Assembly: GCA_905182515.1 (NCBI GenBank)
Contig: CAJJBW010000008.1
Coordinates: 108,495 to 172,494, forward strand
DNA: 64,000 bases
Direction of reading: 5' to 3'
DNA from: an uncultured Candidatus Poseidoniales archaeon
Lineage (GTDB): Archaea; Thermoplasmatota; Poseidoniia; Poseidoniales; Thalassarchaeaceae
Shown here in pieces: positions 1-8,239 of this stretch. The position numbers and the translations under genes were made by a program. Each line of letters opens with the position of its first letter. Position 1 is the stretch's first letter. Under the pieces are notes generated by a model. The model made no database searches, was not told the DNA's origin, and saw only the letters and a program-made list of their open reading frames with translations.

Positions 1-533
1 AAGAAATATGAATGTACAATGTGCAAGCTCGGCCAAGCATTCCAGGGCTTATCAGATGTATGTATAAATTCAAAAAGTATGATTTCTAAACCATTCATTG
101 AATCCCAATTTATTGAATCACGCATATCTATTTCAGCAGGAAAAATAAGAAAAAATATTACGCAAAACAAATTAACTAATATCAATATCTGCATTGCAAT
201 TATTAATTCCATCCTTCCTTTGTCATTTTTTGGAGTAAGGATCAATGTTGTAGGGTAGAATAGATATAATGCGGTATAGGGAATAATCATCCAATTAATT
301 ACTGGTATTGACCTATCATATGAGCTTTCAGGAAAAATCTTGAAAGTATCATCTAGATACATATCTGCAATATTATTGGATCCAAAATATGGAATTGCAA
401 TGAAAATGGCTCCCAAAATAAAAATTTCAAAAATAAACCAATTCCCATTGAAAATATTACGTCTACTCCAAGTAGACGCCCAAAATTTTCTCCAAGGGGC
501 AATTAATGTAGAAAACAAGCCCGTATCATTCAT
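1..533 (-). CDS. PAP2-superfamily membrane phosphatase/phosphotransferase, 3' part cut by window edge
   Basis: The reading frame opens with ATG at 533, after an in-frame TAA, and runs off the window at base 1, so only about 177 N-terminal residues are visible. They contain several hydrophobic helices (roughly residues 32-48, 78-96 and 108-130) and then the motif WPSLHIVHS. This matches the PSxH signature of the PAP2/inositol-phosphoceramide-synthase-like family, whose histidine takes part in phosphate transfer at the membrane surface. Family knowledge predicts a second conserved His downstream, outside the window. The gene starts 34 bases after the stop of the thiamine ATPase gene on the same strand, so it is probably the last or a late gene of the thiBPQ operon. 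The substrate is unknown. Hydrolysis of a phosphorylated thiamine or precursor outside the membrane would fit the context, but that is inference; a lipid substrate is equally possible. Confidence 0.75.
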   Translation of the reverse strand, partial: MNDTGLFSTLIAPWRKFWASTWSRRNIFNGNWFIFEIFILGAIFIAIPYFGSNNIADMYLDDTFKIFPESSYDRSIPVINWMIIPYTALYLFYPTTLILTPKNDKGRMELIIAMQILILVNLFCVIFFLIFPAEIDMRDSINWDSMNGLEIILFEFIHTSDKPWNAWPSLHIVHSYF

Positions 534-566
534 GGGTTTGCCTAACAGATTCTGTATTTGAGATTA

Positions 567-1193
567 TCACTCATCACTCAATATTTGGGCATTAATATAC
601 ACTATCCTATCTGATAATTGATTTGCAGTTTTAGGGTCATGAGTTACATATATGGCTGAAATATTTAATTTTTTTAATAACGATCTGACTTCAATAGCCA
701 AATCTTCTTTTATATTGGCGTCTAGGCTAGATAATGGTTCATCTAATAAAATCATTTTAGGTTTAGCAATCAACGACCTCGCTAGTGCAACTCGCTGGGC
801 CTCTCCTCCCGATAAAGTGTGAATCTTTCTCTTGCCATAATCAGATAGTCCAACTAAATCTAATATCTCATCAATCTCTTTAATATCGGATTTTTTATCT
901 AATCCAAATTTTAAATTTCCTCTAACATCGAGATGGGGGAATAATGCTAATTTTTGAAAAACCATTCCAATTTCTCTTTTTTCAGGAGGAATATTTTCTA
1001 AATTTTTGCCATTGAAATATACATATCCAGAATCTAAAGTTTCCAAACCACATATTATTTTTAGAAGAGTAGATTTACCCGAGCCTGAAGGCCCAAGTAA
1101 AGCTACTATTTCTCCTTGCCTGACTTCTAGATTGAAATTAGAAAGGATTGTTTTTGAATATGATTTATTTATTTGTTTACATATTAACATCAA
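567..1193 (-). CDS. thiQ: Thiamine ABC transporter, ATP-binding protein
   Basis: This 208-residue ABC ATPase has all the motifs: Walker A GPSGSGKST (about residues 34-42), a Q-loop in VFQKLALFPH, signature LSGGEAQR, Walker B ILLDEP and the H-loop VTHD. It would power import at the cytoplasmic face of the permease encoded just upstream. Its start overlaps the permease stop by four bases (ATGA), which implies translational coupling. It is slightly shorter than E. coli ThiQ. The ATPase sequence alone does not distinguish iron, spermidine and thiamine importers. The thiamine assignment rests on the binding protein and the neighbouring ThiR-like regulator. Confidence 0.85.
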   Translation of the reverse strand: MMLICKQINKSYSKTILSNFNLEVRQGEIVALLGPSGSGKSTLLKIICGLETLDSGYVYFNGKNLENIPPEKREIGMVFQKLALFPHLDVRGNLKFGLDKKSDIKEIDEILDLVGLSDYGKRKIHTLSGGEAQRVALARSLIAKPKMILLDEPLSSLDANIKEDLAIEVRSLLKKLNISAIYVTHDPKTANQLSDRIVYINAQILSDE

Positions 1194-2848
1194 AATTCCC
1201 CTCCTCTACCAACTGGTCTAAATCGCTCCACGCCAATAAATAATATTAATGTCATTAAAAGAAGTACCGTGCCTGCTGCATTCGCTACTGATCTAAGTAA
1301 TGGATCATATCCGGGACGGCTCAATATATTGCCAATCATAACTGGGATTGTTGTATATTCTGTAAACCTTAGGACAACCCATGATGCCCCAAACTCTCCT
1401 AAAGAAATAGCAAATACTAAACTAGATGCAACTATTATTGAGGGGGCTAAAATAGGAATTTTAATTGTCATAAGCCTTTTCAAATATCCTGCACCAAGTA
1501 ATGCAGCCGATTGTTCAAACTCTGGATTAAGATTTCTCATTGCCGGCAATAATACCCTTACTACGAATGGAGTTGCCAACATTAAATGCCCATAAATTGG
1601 AATCCACCAAACTCGGGCTAATTCTGGCTCAGTTCGAATTATTCCCACTAACACTCCAAGGCCAACCATAACTGCAGATAAAGCAAGAGGGAACATAACT
1701 AAAATATCCAATATTGTACTAAATTTAGAATCTTCTTTTTCTAATTCATTGATACTATCCGAAAGTACAAATCCTATTGGTAAGGAAATTAAAACTGTTA
1801 AAAATGCATATGATAAAGAAGAATATAATGATTGATATACATTCGTGGGAGAATGAGTCCCTCCAAAAGCTGCAACCCAACCTTGAGTTGACCAAATCAT
1901 GACTCCATTTTCTCTAACTAGGAAAGAAGATGAAATTAATGCAAACAATGGAGAAATAATAAATATTAACATCATTAAAATATATAATCCACGAATACTA
2001 AAAAAAGACACTTCTTTACGACTGTCCTTTAGACTAGAAAGATGATGCCCTTGAGATCTAGATTGTAATTTTGAAGATATCGCCAAAGCCAAAATAATAG
2101 TTAGTAATTGGATACTTGAGGAAGCAAGTACGATCTCAGACGGTGCCCTACCCAAGGCAGGTATCTCCACTCCAGCCCATTCTGCTTGATTAGACATAAC
2201 TACTTCCAAATTTCTTTTGGCAGGAACAAGAAATTTAACCAAAGCAAATGATGTAAATGAAAAAACAAATACCAAAGATGCCGATGCGATTATATTCGGC
2301 AAAAGGAGAGGCCCCCAAAGTCTTCCAAATCTCTTCAATTTAGTATTGCCTGAAGGCAATAGTCGTGCTGCATCCTCATAAGATTCTTCGATGGTCGAAA
2401 GTATTGGCTCACAAAATCTTACTACTAGTGCCAAATTGAACCAAGCATGAGCCAATAATAGTGAATATATTCTTAAATCTTGAGAATTATTATCTCCAAA
2501 TATAACTTCAAACCAATCTAAAAGTGATAAGAATCCCATTGCAACTAAAATCGAAGGCATCACAAAAGGTACGGTAAATATACTTCGCAGTATGATATGA
2601 TACCTCCATTTATATCTCCCTAAATTCCAGGCTAATGGAATTCCAATAATCATGGTTAATATTGTCGAAGAGATAGCAACAAAAAACGTAAATGAAATAG
2701 AACCCTGGGTCTGAAACCTACTATCAAAATTTCTTAGAGTTTCTAGTATTGTTTGTTCGGCTACAATTTCAAGTTGTTGCCATGATATGAGGGGCGGTAC
2801 TAATACAAGCATTGACCAAATTACTACTATTAGTATTTTTATTTTCAT
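1190..2848 (-). CDS. thiP: Thiamine ABC transporter, fused double permease
   Basis: This 552-residue polytopic membrane protein is made of two homologous permease halves (about residues 45-270 and 330-545), as in ThiP and FbpB-type permeases. Each half carries an EAA-type coupling loop: one near EDAARLLPSGNTKLKRF and one near EQSAALLGAGYLKRLM. These loops contact the ATPase. Two copies in one chain give a complete translocation pore. A signal-anchor-like helix starts the protein. The gene lies nine bases after thiB and overlaps thiQ by four bases, so the three form one operon. Length and layout match bacterial ThiP (about 536 residues). Confidence 0.86.
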   Translation of the reverse strand: MKIKILIVVIWSMLVLVPPLISWQQLEIVAEQTILETLRNFDSRFQTQGSISFTFFVAISSTILTMIIGIPLAWNLGRYKWRYHIILRSIFTVPFVMPSILVAMGFLSLLDWFEVIFGDNNSQDLRIYSLLLAHAWFNLALVVRFCEPILSTIEESYEDAARLLPSGNTKLKRFGRLWGPLLLPNIIASASLVFVFSFTSFALVKFLVPAKRNLEVVMSNQAEWAGVEIPALGRAPSEIVLASSSIQLLTIILALAISSKLQSRSQGHHLSSLKDSRKEVSFFSIRGLYILMMLIFIISPLFALISSSFLVRENGVMIWSTQGWVAAFGGTHSPTNVYQSLYSSLSYAFLTVLISLPIGFVLSDSINELEKEDSKFSTILDILVMFPLALSAVMVGLGVLVGIIRTEPELARVWWIPIYGHLMLATPFVVRVLLPAMRNLNPEFEQSAALLGAGYLKRLMTIKIPILAPSIIVASSLVFAISLGEFGASWVVLRFTEYTTIPVMIGNILSRPGYDPLLRSVANAAGTVLLLMTLILFIGVERFRPVGRGGEF

Positions 2849-2857
2849 ACAATCGTC

Positions 2858-3943
2858 TCAAACTACTGCAGCATCCCATTCATCTAGCCAATTAGCAATT
2901 CCCTCATTTATGGACGAAATATTCATTTCACAATCTACGGGAACTATGGAATGCCAATTATAACCAAAATCTTCAATTATCCCTCCTCCTTCAATGGCAG
3001 GATACATCCAATTGATCGTAGACATTTGAGAATTTATTTCATTAGATACCAGCCAATCAACAAAAATGTTCGCTGATAAATGTTCATCAGTTCCTTTCAG
3101 TAAAGATACATACTCAATTTGAGAAAATGAAGCGCCATCTATGTTTAGTGCTACTGATGTAGTCCAATTTTCTCCATAATATGCCTCAACCCCTGGTGAA
3201 TGGCAATATGAGACTACAGCATGTGCATCTCCTATGAAACCGTCCCCCCATTGTCCATAGCCTCCTGAATAATGCGTTTCATATGCCATGGTCCAGCTGT
3301 CTGCAATTATTACATTATTATCTTTCATATCGCTCCACCAATTTGTATAATCAGATTGCTCATCTATGTCATTATTAAAATAATCAACAGTTGATATAAA
3401 AAAGGCACGCCCAGGGCTACTTGTACGAGGATTCTCTACGGCTATTTTACCATCCCAACTAGTGTCTGTGAAATTCCATAAAGATGTCGGGATGCTGATA
3501 TTTTCTCCATCTACATAATTAGAATCATAGTTTATACATACACTGCCTACATCAAAAGGAATGGCTAGGTTTCCATCATATGAGGAAAGGGCACGATTAG
3601 AAAATATAGTCCTATCGGTATCCAATGGTTCGAATAATTCTGCTGCCAATGCTGTGCCAAGATAGGAGTTATCTATGCCCAATGACAAATCAAATAACCC
3701 GGTTCCTTTAGTTTGTATTACTGTTGATAATACTCCTCCTGCATCACCTGCCCTAGTTATTTCAACATTTATTCCAGTTTCATTTGTAAATTGTTCCAAT
3801 AAATTTTGGCTAATTCCAAATGCATCATATGATACAATATTCAAATTTTTACCTTCCTCTCCATCACTCAAACATCCAGCAAACATCGAAAAAGTAAACA
3901 TCAAGCATATCAATATAGATTTTTTTATTTTTTTATTTTTCAT
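2858..3943 (-). CDS. thiB: Thiamine-binding lipoprotein of ABC importer
   Basis: This 361-residue extracellular substrate-binding protein has an N-terminal lipobox-like signal ending in FSMFAGC (Cys about residue 23), so it is probably lipid-anchored to the outer face of the membrane. It resembles TbpA/ThiB along its length: SYDAFGIS at the N-terminus, LGIDNSYLG, IPFDVGSVCINYD, ENPRTSSPG, VVSYCHSPG and NWMYPA all fall where the thiamine-binding family has equivalent segments. This similarity is the main reason for calling the operon thiamine rather than iron uptake. A strong Shine-Dalgarno sequence and a TATA-like box lie upstream, between this gene and thiR. Confidence 0.85.
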   Translation of the reverse strand: MKNKKIKKSILICLMFTFSMFAGCLSDGEEGKNLNIVSYDAFGISQNLLEQFTNETGINVEITRAGDAGGVLSTVIQTKGTGLFDLSLGIDNSYLGTALAAELFEPLDTDRTIFSNRALSSYDGNLAIPFDVGSVCINYDSNYVDGENISIPTSLWNFTDTSWDGKIAVENPRTSSPGRAFFISTVDYFNNDIDEQSDYTNWWSDMKDNNVIIADSWTMAYETHYSGGYGQWGDGFIGDAHAVVSYCHSPGVEAYYGENWTTSVALNIDGASFSQIEYVSLLKGTDEHLSANIFVDWLVSNEINSQMSTINWMYPAIEGGGIIEDFGYNWHSIVPVDCEMNISSINEGIANWLDEWDAAVV

Positions 3944-3950
3944 TTTTTTA

Positions 3951-3985
3951 ATCCTCCTCTCACAAAGTCAAATTTAATTTTATAT
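3951..3985 (-). promoter_or_regulatory. Promoter and ribosome binding site of thiBPQ
   Basis: On the minus strand, AGAGGAGGAT (3951-3960) is a near-perfect Shine-Dalgarno sequence seven bases before the thiB ATG. The A+T stretch TTATATAAAA (3976-3985) is a good archaeal TATA candidate. It lies close to the thiR stop, so thiBPQ can be transcribed separately from its regulator. Confidence 0.5.
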
Positions 3986-3988
3986 AAT

Positions 3989-4786
3989 TCAACAAATCAA
4001 TATTAACTCATTTACCATTCTAGGTATACTTTCAATGTTATTCGTAGCTAAGTAAAGGCTAGGTTCCCAGCCAAAATCTCCTCTATCAACAAGTATTCTA
4101 CTATTTTTTTGTGGAATACCACGGGGAGCATCACAAATATCAACTTTTAATATGTTAGATAAATTATTGATAATATCCTCATTTGGAAGTTTTAAATTAA
4201 TAATTGCTATTGCATCAGATCCGGTTTCTCGTAGAGAGAGTAAAACATTGGCAAGGTGCATACTCGCCCCAATTTGTGGGGGCATCTGTGCCAATAATTT
4301 CCCTTTTTCTAGCCTCAATCGTCCTGGGAATGCAATAACTTCTGAATTATGTATAACTTCTTTTGAGCATGATGCGATATTTATTCCAACGGCGGGTATA
4401 AGGCATTTTGGTAGTTCTGAGAATTTATTTATTAATCTAGACATTGAATTAATTAATAGATTATTTGTGGCATTTTTTCCTTTTTTAATCATTGAAAGAT
4501 TACATTTAGATATTTCTTCCCCAATAGTTATTCCCATTGCAATTTTATCAGGAATTCCGTTTTTCAATAATTCTGATGTTATTGTTGCTGCTAGAAGATC
4601 TATTTCTAGATTATCTTCCTGAGATGCCAACTCGATAACTGGGCGTTCATTCCATCTACTGATGGTACTCTGTGTAGTGCCTAAGACTTGTGCCACTTGA
4701 GTTTGTTGCCACGAATTTTCTAACAATAAATTGGCAATTTTGGAATGTAAGCGCATTTGCCATAGTTGTGCATTAGCGCCAAGCAT
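3989..4786 (-). CDS. thiR: ThiR-type transcriptional regulator (HTH + ThiN domain)
   Basis: The N-terminus holds a helix-turn-helix (TQVAQVLGTTQSTISRW). The C-terminal half (about residues 140-260) matches the ThiN thiamine-phosphate-synthase-like fold: FPGRLR, PPQIGASMHLANVLL, AIAIINLKL and the terminal DRGDFGWEPSLYL. HTH-ThiN proteins are known in archaea as ThiR, repressors of thiamine genes that sense thiamine phosphates, and here the gene sits directly upstream of thiBPQ. The open frame extends to a GTG at 4837. I prefer the ATG at 4786 (265 residues) because a TATA-like box lies about 24 bases upstream of it, as expected for a leaderless archaeal transcript, and because the extra 17 codons overlap a palindrome. 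Without biochemical data a role as a synthase cannot be excluded, but the HTH argues for regulation. Confidence 0.8.
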   Translation of the reverse strand: MLGANAQLWQMRLHSKIANLLLENSWQQTQVAQVLGTTQSTISRWNERPVIELASQEDNLEIDLLAATITSELLKNGIPDKIAMGITIGEEISKCNLSMIKKGKNATNNLLINSMSRLINKFSELPKCLIPAVGINIASCSKEVIHNSEVIAFPGRLRLEKGKLLAQMPPQIGASMHLANVLLSLRETGSDAIAIINLKLPNEDIINNLSNILKVDICDAPRGIPQKNSRILVDRGDFGWEPSLYLATNNIESIPRMVNELILIC

Positions 4787-4804
4787 AATGAGGTCTAAGG
4801 TGAC

Positions 4805-4832
4805 TATTATATCAATATGCATATTAATATGC
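4805..4832 (-). promoter_or_regulatory. thiR promoter with 14-bp palindrome, candidate operator
   Basis: A TATA-like TGATATAATA (4805-4814) lies about 24 bases before the preferred ATG. Immediately upstream is the perfect 14-bp palindrome GCATATTAATATGC (4819-4832), in the position where a dimeric regulator could block TFB/TBP. Autoregulation by ThiR is inference. Confidence 0.4.
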
Positions 4833-4840
4833 AACACGCA

Positions 4841-6499
4841 TTACTCGTCTAAAAATGGATACGTCCAATCCTGGGGTATTTCTATCGTTCTTTTTATTGA
4901 GCGCGGGCTTATCCATCTTAACAGATTCAATGGCCCTCCTGCTTTATCATTAGTTCCACTAGCTCTAGCGCCTCCAAATGGCTGCTGTGCAACCACTGCT
5001 CCCGTTGGTTTATCATTAATATAGAAATTGCCAGCTGTAAATCTGAGGTGATTGAAAGCCTTCTGAATATCATCTTCTTTGTTTGCAAAAATTGAACCAG
5101 TAAGCGCATAAGGCGACGATTCATCACAAATTTGTAATACTTCATCAAATTCATAATCTTCATAGACATATACGGTCAATACAGGCCCAAATATCTCTTC
5201 AACCATAGTTTCTGCTTTTGCTTCGGTGGTAACTATTACTGTTGGTTCTATAAACCAACCAACCGCATCAGAATATTCTCCGCCCACTATTATTTCGCTA
5301 TTTTGAGATAGTTTTGCCCTATCTATATATCCTGTTATTTTATTATATGATCGCCCGTCTATCACTGCTGTCATAAAATTGGTAAAATCTAATGCATCTC
5401 CCATCTTAATTTTTTTTATTTCTTCGCACAAATCTTCGGAAATCGCATCCCAAACCGAACGTGGAATATATGCCCGACTTGCTGCAGAACATTTTTGTCC
5501 TTGATATTCAAAAGAGCCGCGAAGTAAAGCAACCAATAGCCCTTGATGGTCACAATCTCTGTGAGCGACTATGAAGTCTTTACCGCCTGTCTCTCCTACT
5601 ATTCTCGGATAAGATTTTAGTTTTGGTAATGCCAATCCAATCTCTTGCCACAATCCTTGAAATGTTGCAGTAGATCCTGTAAAATGTAATCCTGCAAAAT
5701 CAGGATTTGATAATGCTGCTTCTGTAATTTCAGCCCCGGAGCCGGGAAGAAAATTTATTACCCCTGGGGGCAATCCAGCTTCCATCATTAATTGCATTAA
5801 GATGTAGTTTGAATAATATGAATTACGACTAGGCTTCCAAACTGAAGTACAACCAACAATGGCTGGAGCACTTGGAAGATTGGCCGCAATACTAGTGAAG
5901 TTAAATGGAGTTATGGAAAGTATAAATCCCTCTAATGGCCTAATTTCAGTAGAATTTTCTACTCCCGGAGGGGATACAAGTGGTTGCAAGTAGTCATGAA
6001 AACCTCTAGCATAATGACAATTAAATCTCCAAAAATCTATTAGTTCACAAGCAGCATCAACTTCTGCTTGAAAAACTGTTTTAGACTGATTAAGCATCGT
6101 CGCCGCGTTAACTTTCATTCTCCAGTCTCCTGCTAACATATCGGCACATTTCTCAAAAATAGCGCATCGCCCCTCTAATCCTAATTCAATCCATTCTTTC
6201 TGAGAATTAACAGCAGCAATACATGCTGCTTCCATTTCTTTATTTGTTGCTAAGTGAACTTTAGCAATTACATGCCCATGATTATGGGGTATTACTTGAT
6301 TAGCAGTAATTCCTGTGAAAATTTCTTCCCCATTTATTATACAAGGTATCTCTATGACTTCATTCATTTGCCTTTGTAATTCATTTTTAATTAAATCTCG
6401 TTCTTCTGAACCCGGTGCATATCCTAGGATCGGTTCATTGATGGGCTGATGGTTCATATGATTTGCGAAGGGAGCACTGTCTATATTCTTACGCACCAT
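4841..6499 (-). CDS. pruA: 1-pyrroline-5-carboxylate dehydrogenase (glutamate semialdehyde dehydrogenase)
   Basis: This NAD(P)-dependent aldehyde dehydrogenase oxidises glutamate-5-semialdehyde to glutamate, the last step of proline (and arginine/ornithine) catabolism. The roughly 550-residue length and motifs match the ALDH4 family: SITPFNFTSIAANLP for cofactor binding, FTGST, GETGGKDF with the general-base Glu, and EYQGQKCSAASR with the catalytic Cys. The C-terminal AVVAQQPFGGARASGT is also typical. The frame extends to an ATG at 6517 inside the preceding gene. I use the ATG at 6499 because it clears that gene's stop by eight bases and removes six unconserved residues. No proline dehydrogenase is visible in the window. 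Confidence 0.9.
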   Translation of the reverse strand: MVRKNIDSAPFANHMNHQPINEPILGYAPGSEERDLIKNELQRQMNEVIEIPCIINGEEIFTGITANQVIPHNHGHVIAKVHLATNKEMEAACIAAVNSQKEWIELGLEGRCAIFEKCADMLAGDWRMKVNAATMLNQSKTVFQAEVDAACELIDFWRFNCHYARGFHDYLQPLVSPPGVENSTEIRPLEGFILSITPFNFTSIAANLPSAPAIVGCTSVWKPSRNSYYSNYILMQLMMEAGLPPGVINFLPGSGAEITEAALSNPDFAGLHFTGSTATFQGLWQEIGLALPKLKSYPRIVGETGGKDFIVAHRDCDHQGLLVALLRGSFEYQGQKCSAASRAYIPRSVWDAISEDLCEEIKKIKMGDALDFTNFMTAVIDGRSYNKITGYIDRAKLSQNSEIIVGGEYSDAVGWFIEPTVIVTTEAKAETMVEEIFGPVLTVYVYEDYEFDEVLQICDESSPYALTGSIFANKEDDIQKAFNHLRFTAGNFYINDKPTGAVVAQQPFGGARASGTNDKAGGPLNLLRWISPRSIKRTIEIPQDWTYPFLDE

Positions 6500-6507
6500 T
6501 GTTAGTT

Positions 6508-6795
6508 TTATGACCAAGCATCAGGCTCGTCTTTTTTATGTTTCTTGCCAACTCTATAATGAGTCCTACACAATGATACTCTTCTTGATTCATTTGATAT
6601 TCCAGAATCTCCCCACACATCTACTGCCCAATCATAAGCTTTTTTTCTTCCGCCTATTTTTTTATCTGCCCAATTAGTGCAACCTGCTACGTCGCATTTT
6701 ATTTCTCCGACATATTCTTCTTTCATTTTTTGATCTGTTCCTGCTGCAGAAGCAGCAACATCTCTCTTCTTACGGGCATTGGATTTGAATCCCAT
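6508..6795 (-). CDS. Small conserved-looking Cys/His protein of unknown function
   Basis: I do not recognise this 95-residue protein. It has a basic N-terminus, then CDVAGC, and 40 or so residues later CRTHY. That could form a C-x4-C...C-x2-H zinc site. The basic character and zinc-like ligands suggest nucleic-acid or RNA binding, but nothing proves it. A GGAGTG Shine-Dalgarno sequence precedes the ATG. It lies 23 bases after purA and just before pruA, so it is probably co-transcribed with them. Confidence 0.6.
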   Translation of the reverse strand: MGFKSNARKKRDVAASAAGTDQKMKEEYVGEIKCDVAGCTNWADKKIGGRKKAYDWAVDVWGDSGISNESRRVSLCRTHYRVGKKHKKDEPDAWS

Positions 6796-6818
6796 GTCAC
6801 TCCGCCCATGTTAATTGT

Positions 6819-8165
6819 TTAGAACATTGCCTCAGTATTTGGTAAATCAAAAGGTCCACCGCATGAAGCTAAAGATGCGTCTCTATCTGGGCCAACTCCG
6901 ATACTTACAATTGGTACACCAGACAATTCTTCTATTCTTTTTACATAGTTGCGCATTTCTGAGCCCAACGCATCAAAACCTATTTTTTCATCTCTGGATT
7001 TATTTGCCATCTCTATCCATTCTTCTTCAGACATTGCATCAAAACCTGGATGTGTTTCATAAATGGGCTTACACTTGGCCAATTCTTTACTTGTCGTAGG
7101 CATCATTTGCAATAACTTTCCTTCCATTTCATAACCAATACATATCTTAATTTCATCCAATCCTCCTAATACATCTAATTTAGTAAGAACAAGTCCAGTA
7201 TACCCATTCAATCTGTTGCTTTCCTTTAATGCAACTAGGTCTAACCACCCAGTCCTTCTTGGTCTACCAGTAGTGGTGCCAAATTCATGTCCAACCTCAG
7301 CCATATGTTTACCGGGTCCATTTTCTAGAGTCAATTCAGATGGAAAAGGGCCATTGCCGACTCTTGTGGTGTACACCTTAGTGATGCCAAAGCATTCTTC
7401 TACATGCCCTGGATGTACTCCTGCTCCATGAGTGGCGTTTGCCCTACATGTTACTGAGGATGTTACGAATGGATAGGTTCCCTGGTCAATATCTAACATT
7501 GCTCCTTGTGCACCTTCTAATAGGACATTTTCCCCATTTCTTAGGGCGAAGTCTACCATTAAACCAGTAGGCTTAATTGAATTCCCATACCTGGATAATA
7601 TCCATTTCAAATCATTTTGTAAAGCATCCAAATCAATTCTCGTATCTATATTCACAGATTCTAATTGCCTGTTCATTCTTTCAACAATTTTTCGTAATTC
7701 TTCAGTATCCTCTACGATGTTTATTATATCTGCAAACCTTATGCCTACTCTTTCGATACGATCTCTGTATGCCGGGCCTATCCCTCTTCCTGTAGTTCCA
7801 ACGATCTTATCTACACTATCATATAATCTATGGAAAGGGAGGATTACTGACGCTCTTTCGCTGATGAATAATCGTTTCCCTTCTGGCCTCTCTTTTGAAA
7901 TTGCATACCATCTTTCCAACTCTTCCTCTAGTACCCATGGATCGATTACCATGCCATCTCCAAGTATCATTGTACAATGCAGGGAAGACACCCCAGAGGG
8001 GATCTGATGTAATTTTAATGTTGTATCTCCAAATACAACTGTATGACCAGCATTATTGCCACCTTGGAAACGTACTGCCCACGAAGAACTAATTGCAAGT
8101 TGATCTATTGCCTTTCCTTTTCCTTCATCTCCCCATTGGGCTCCAAGTACTACAGTGGCAGGCAC
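6819..8165 (-). CDS. purA: Adenylosuccinate synthetase
   Basis: The enzyme joins IMP and aspartate using GTP to form adenylosuccinate, the first committed step to AMP. It has the N-terminal P-loop GAQWGDEGKGK with catalytic Asp, NAGHTV with catalytic His, GTTGRGIGPAY, LEGAQGAMLDIDQGTYPFVTSS (the IMP loop region), TTTGRPRRTGWLD and a C-terminal NKxD-like TKLD. I chose the GTG at 8165 because the family begins a few residues before the P-loop, giving 448 residues. An ATG at 8243 would add 26 unconserved residues but overlaps the serC stop by four bases (ATGA), so a coupled longer form cannot be excluded. A 6-bp hairpin, CCGTCA/TGACGG (8173-8188), sits just before the GTG. Confidence 0.93.
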   Translation of the reverse strand: MPATVVLGAQWGDEGKGKAIDQLAISSSWAVRFQGGNNAGHTVVFGDTTLKLHQIPSGVSSLHCTMILGDGMVIDPWVLEEELERWYAISKERPEGKRLFISERASVILPFHRLYDSVDKIVGTTGRGIGPAYRDRIERVGIRFADIINIVEDTEELRKIVERMNRQLESVNIDTRIDLDALQNDLKWILSRYGNSIKPTGLMVDFALRNGENVLLEGAQGAMLDIDQGTYPFVTSSVTCRANATHGAGVHPGHVEECFGITKVYTTRVGNGPFPSELTLENGPGKHMAEVGHEFGTTTGRPRRTGWLDLVALKESNRLNGYTGLVLTKLDVLGGLDEIKICIGYEMEGKLLQMMPTTSKELAKCKPIYETHPGFDAMSEEEWIEMANKSRDEKIGFDALGSEMRNYVKRIEELSGVPIVSIGVGPDRDASLASCGGPFDLPNTEAMF

Positions 8166-8239
8166 GATTTTCCCGTCAAGGCTGACGGTGTTTGAATACT
8201 TTGTATGACAATGCGTTTTGAAGGTCAAGATTGACGTTA

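Noticed and set aside
19..561. Two plus-strand open frames at the left edge
   Set aside because: They overlap a minus-strand frame that has a PAP2 signature, a clean start and operon spacing; the plus-strand translations show no family features.
3989..4786. Thiamine-phosphate synthase (ThiN enzyme) for the ThiR gene
   Set aside because: The N-terminal helix-turn-helix and the position beside thiBPQ favour a regulator; ThiN enzymes are usually fused to ThiD instead.
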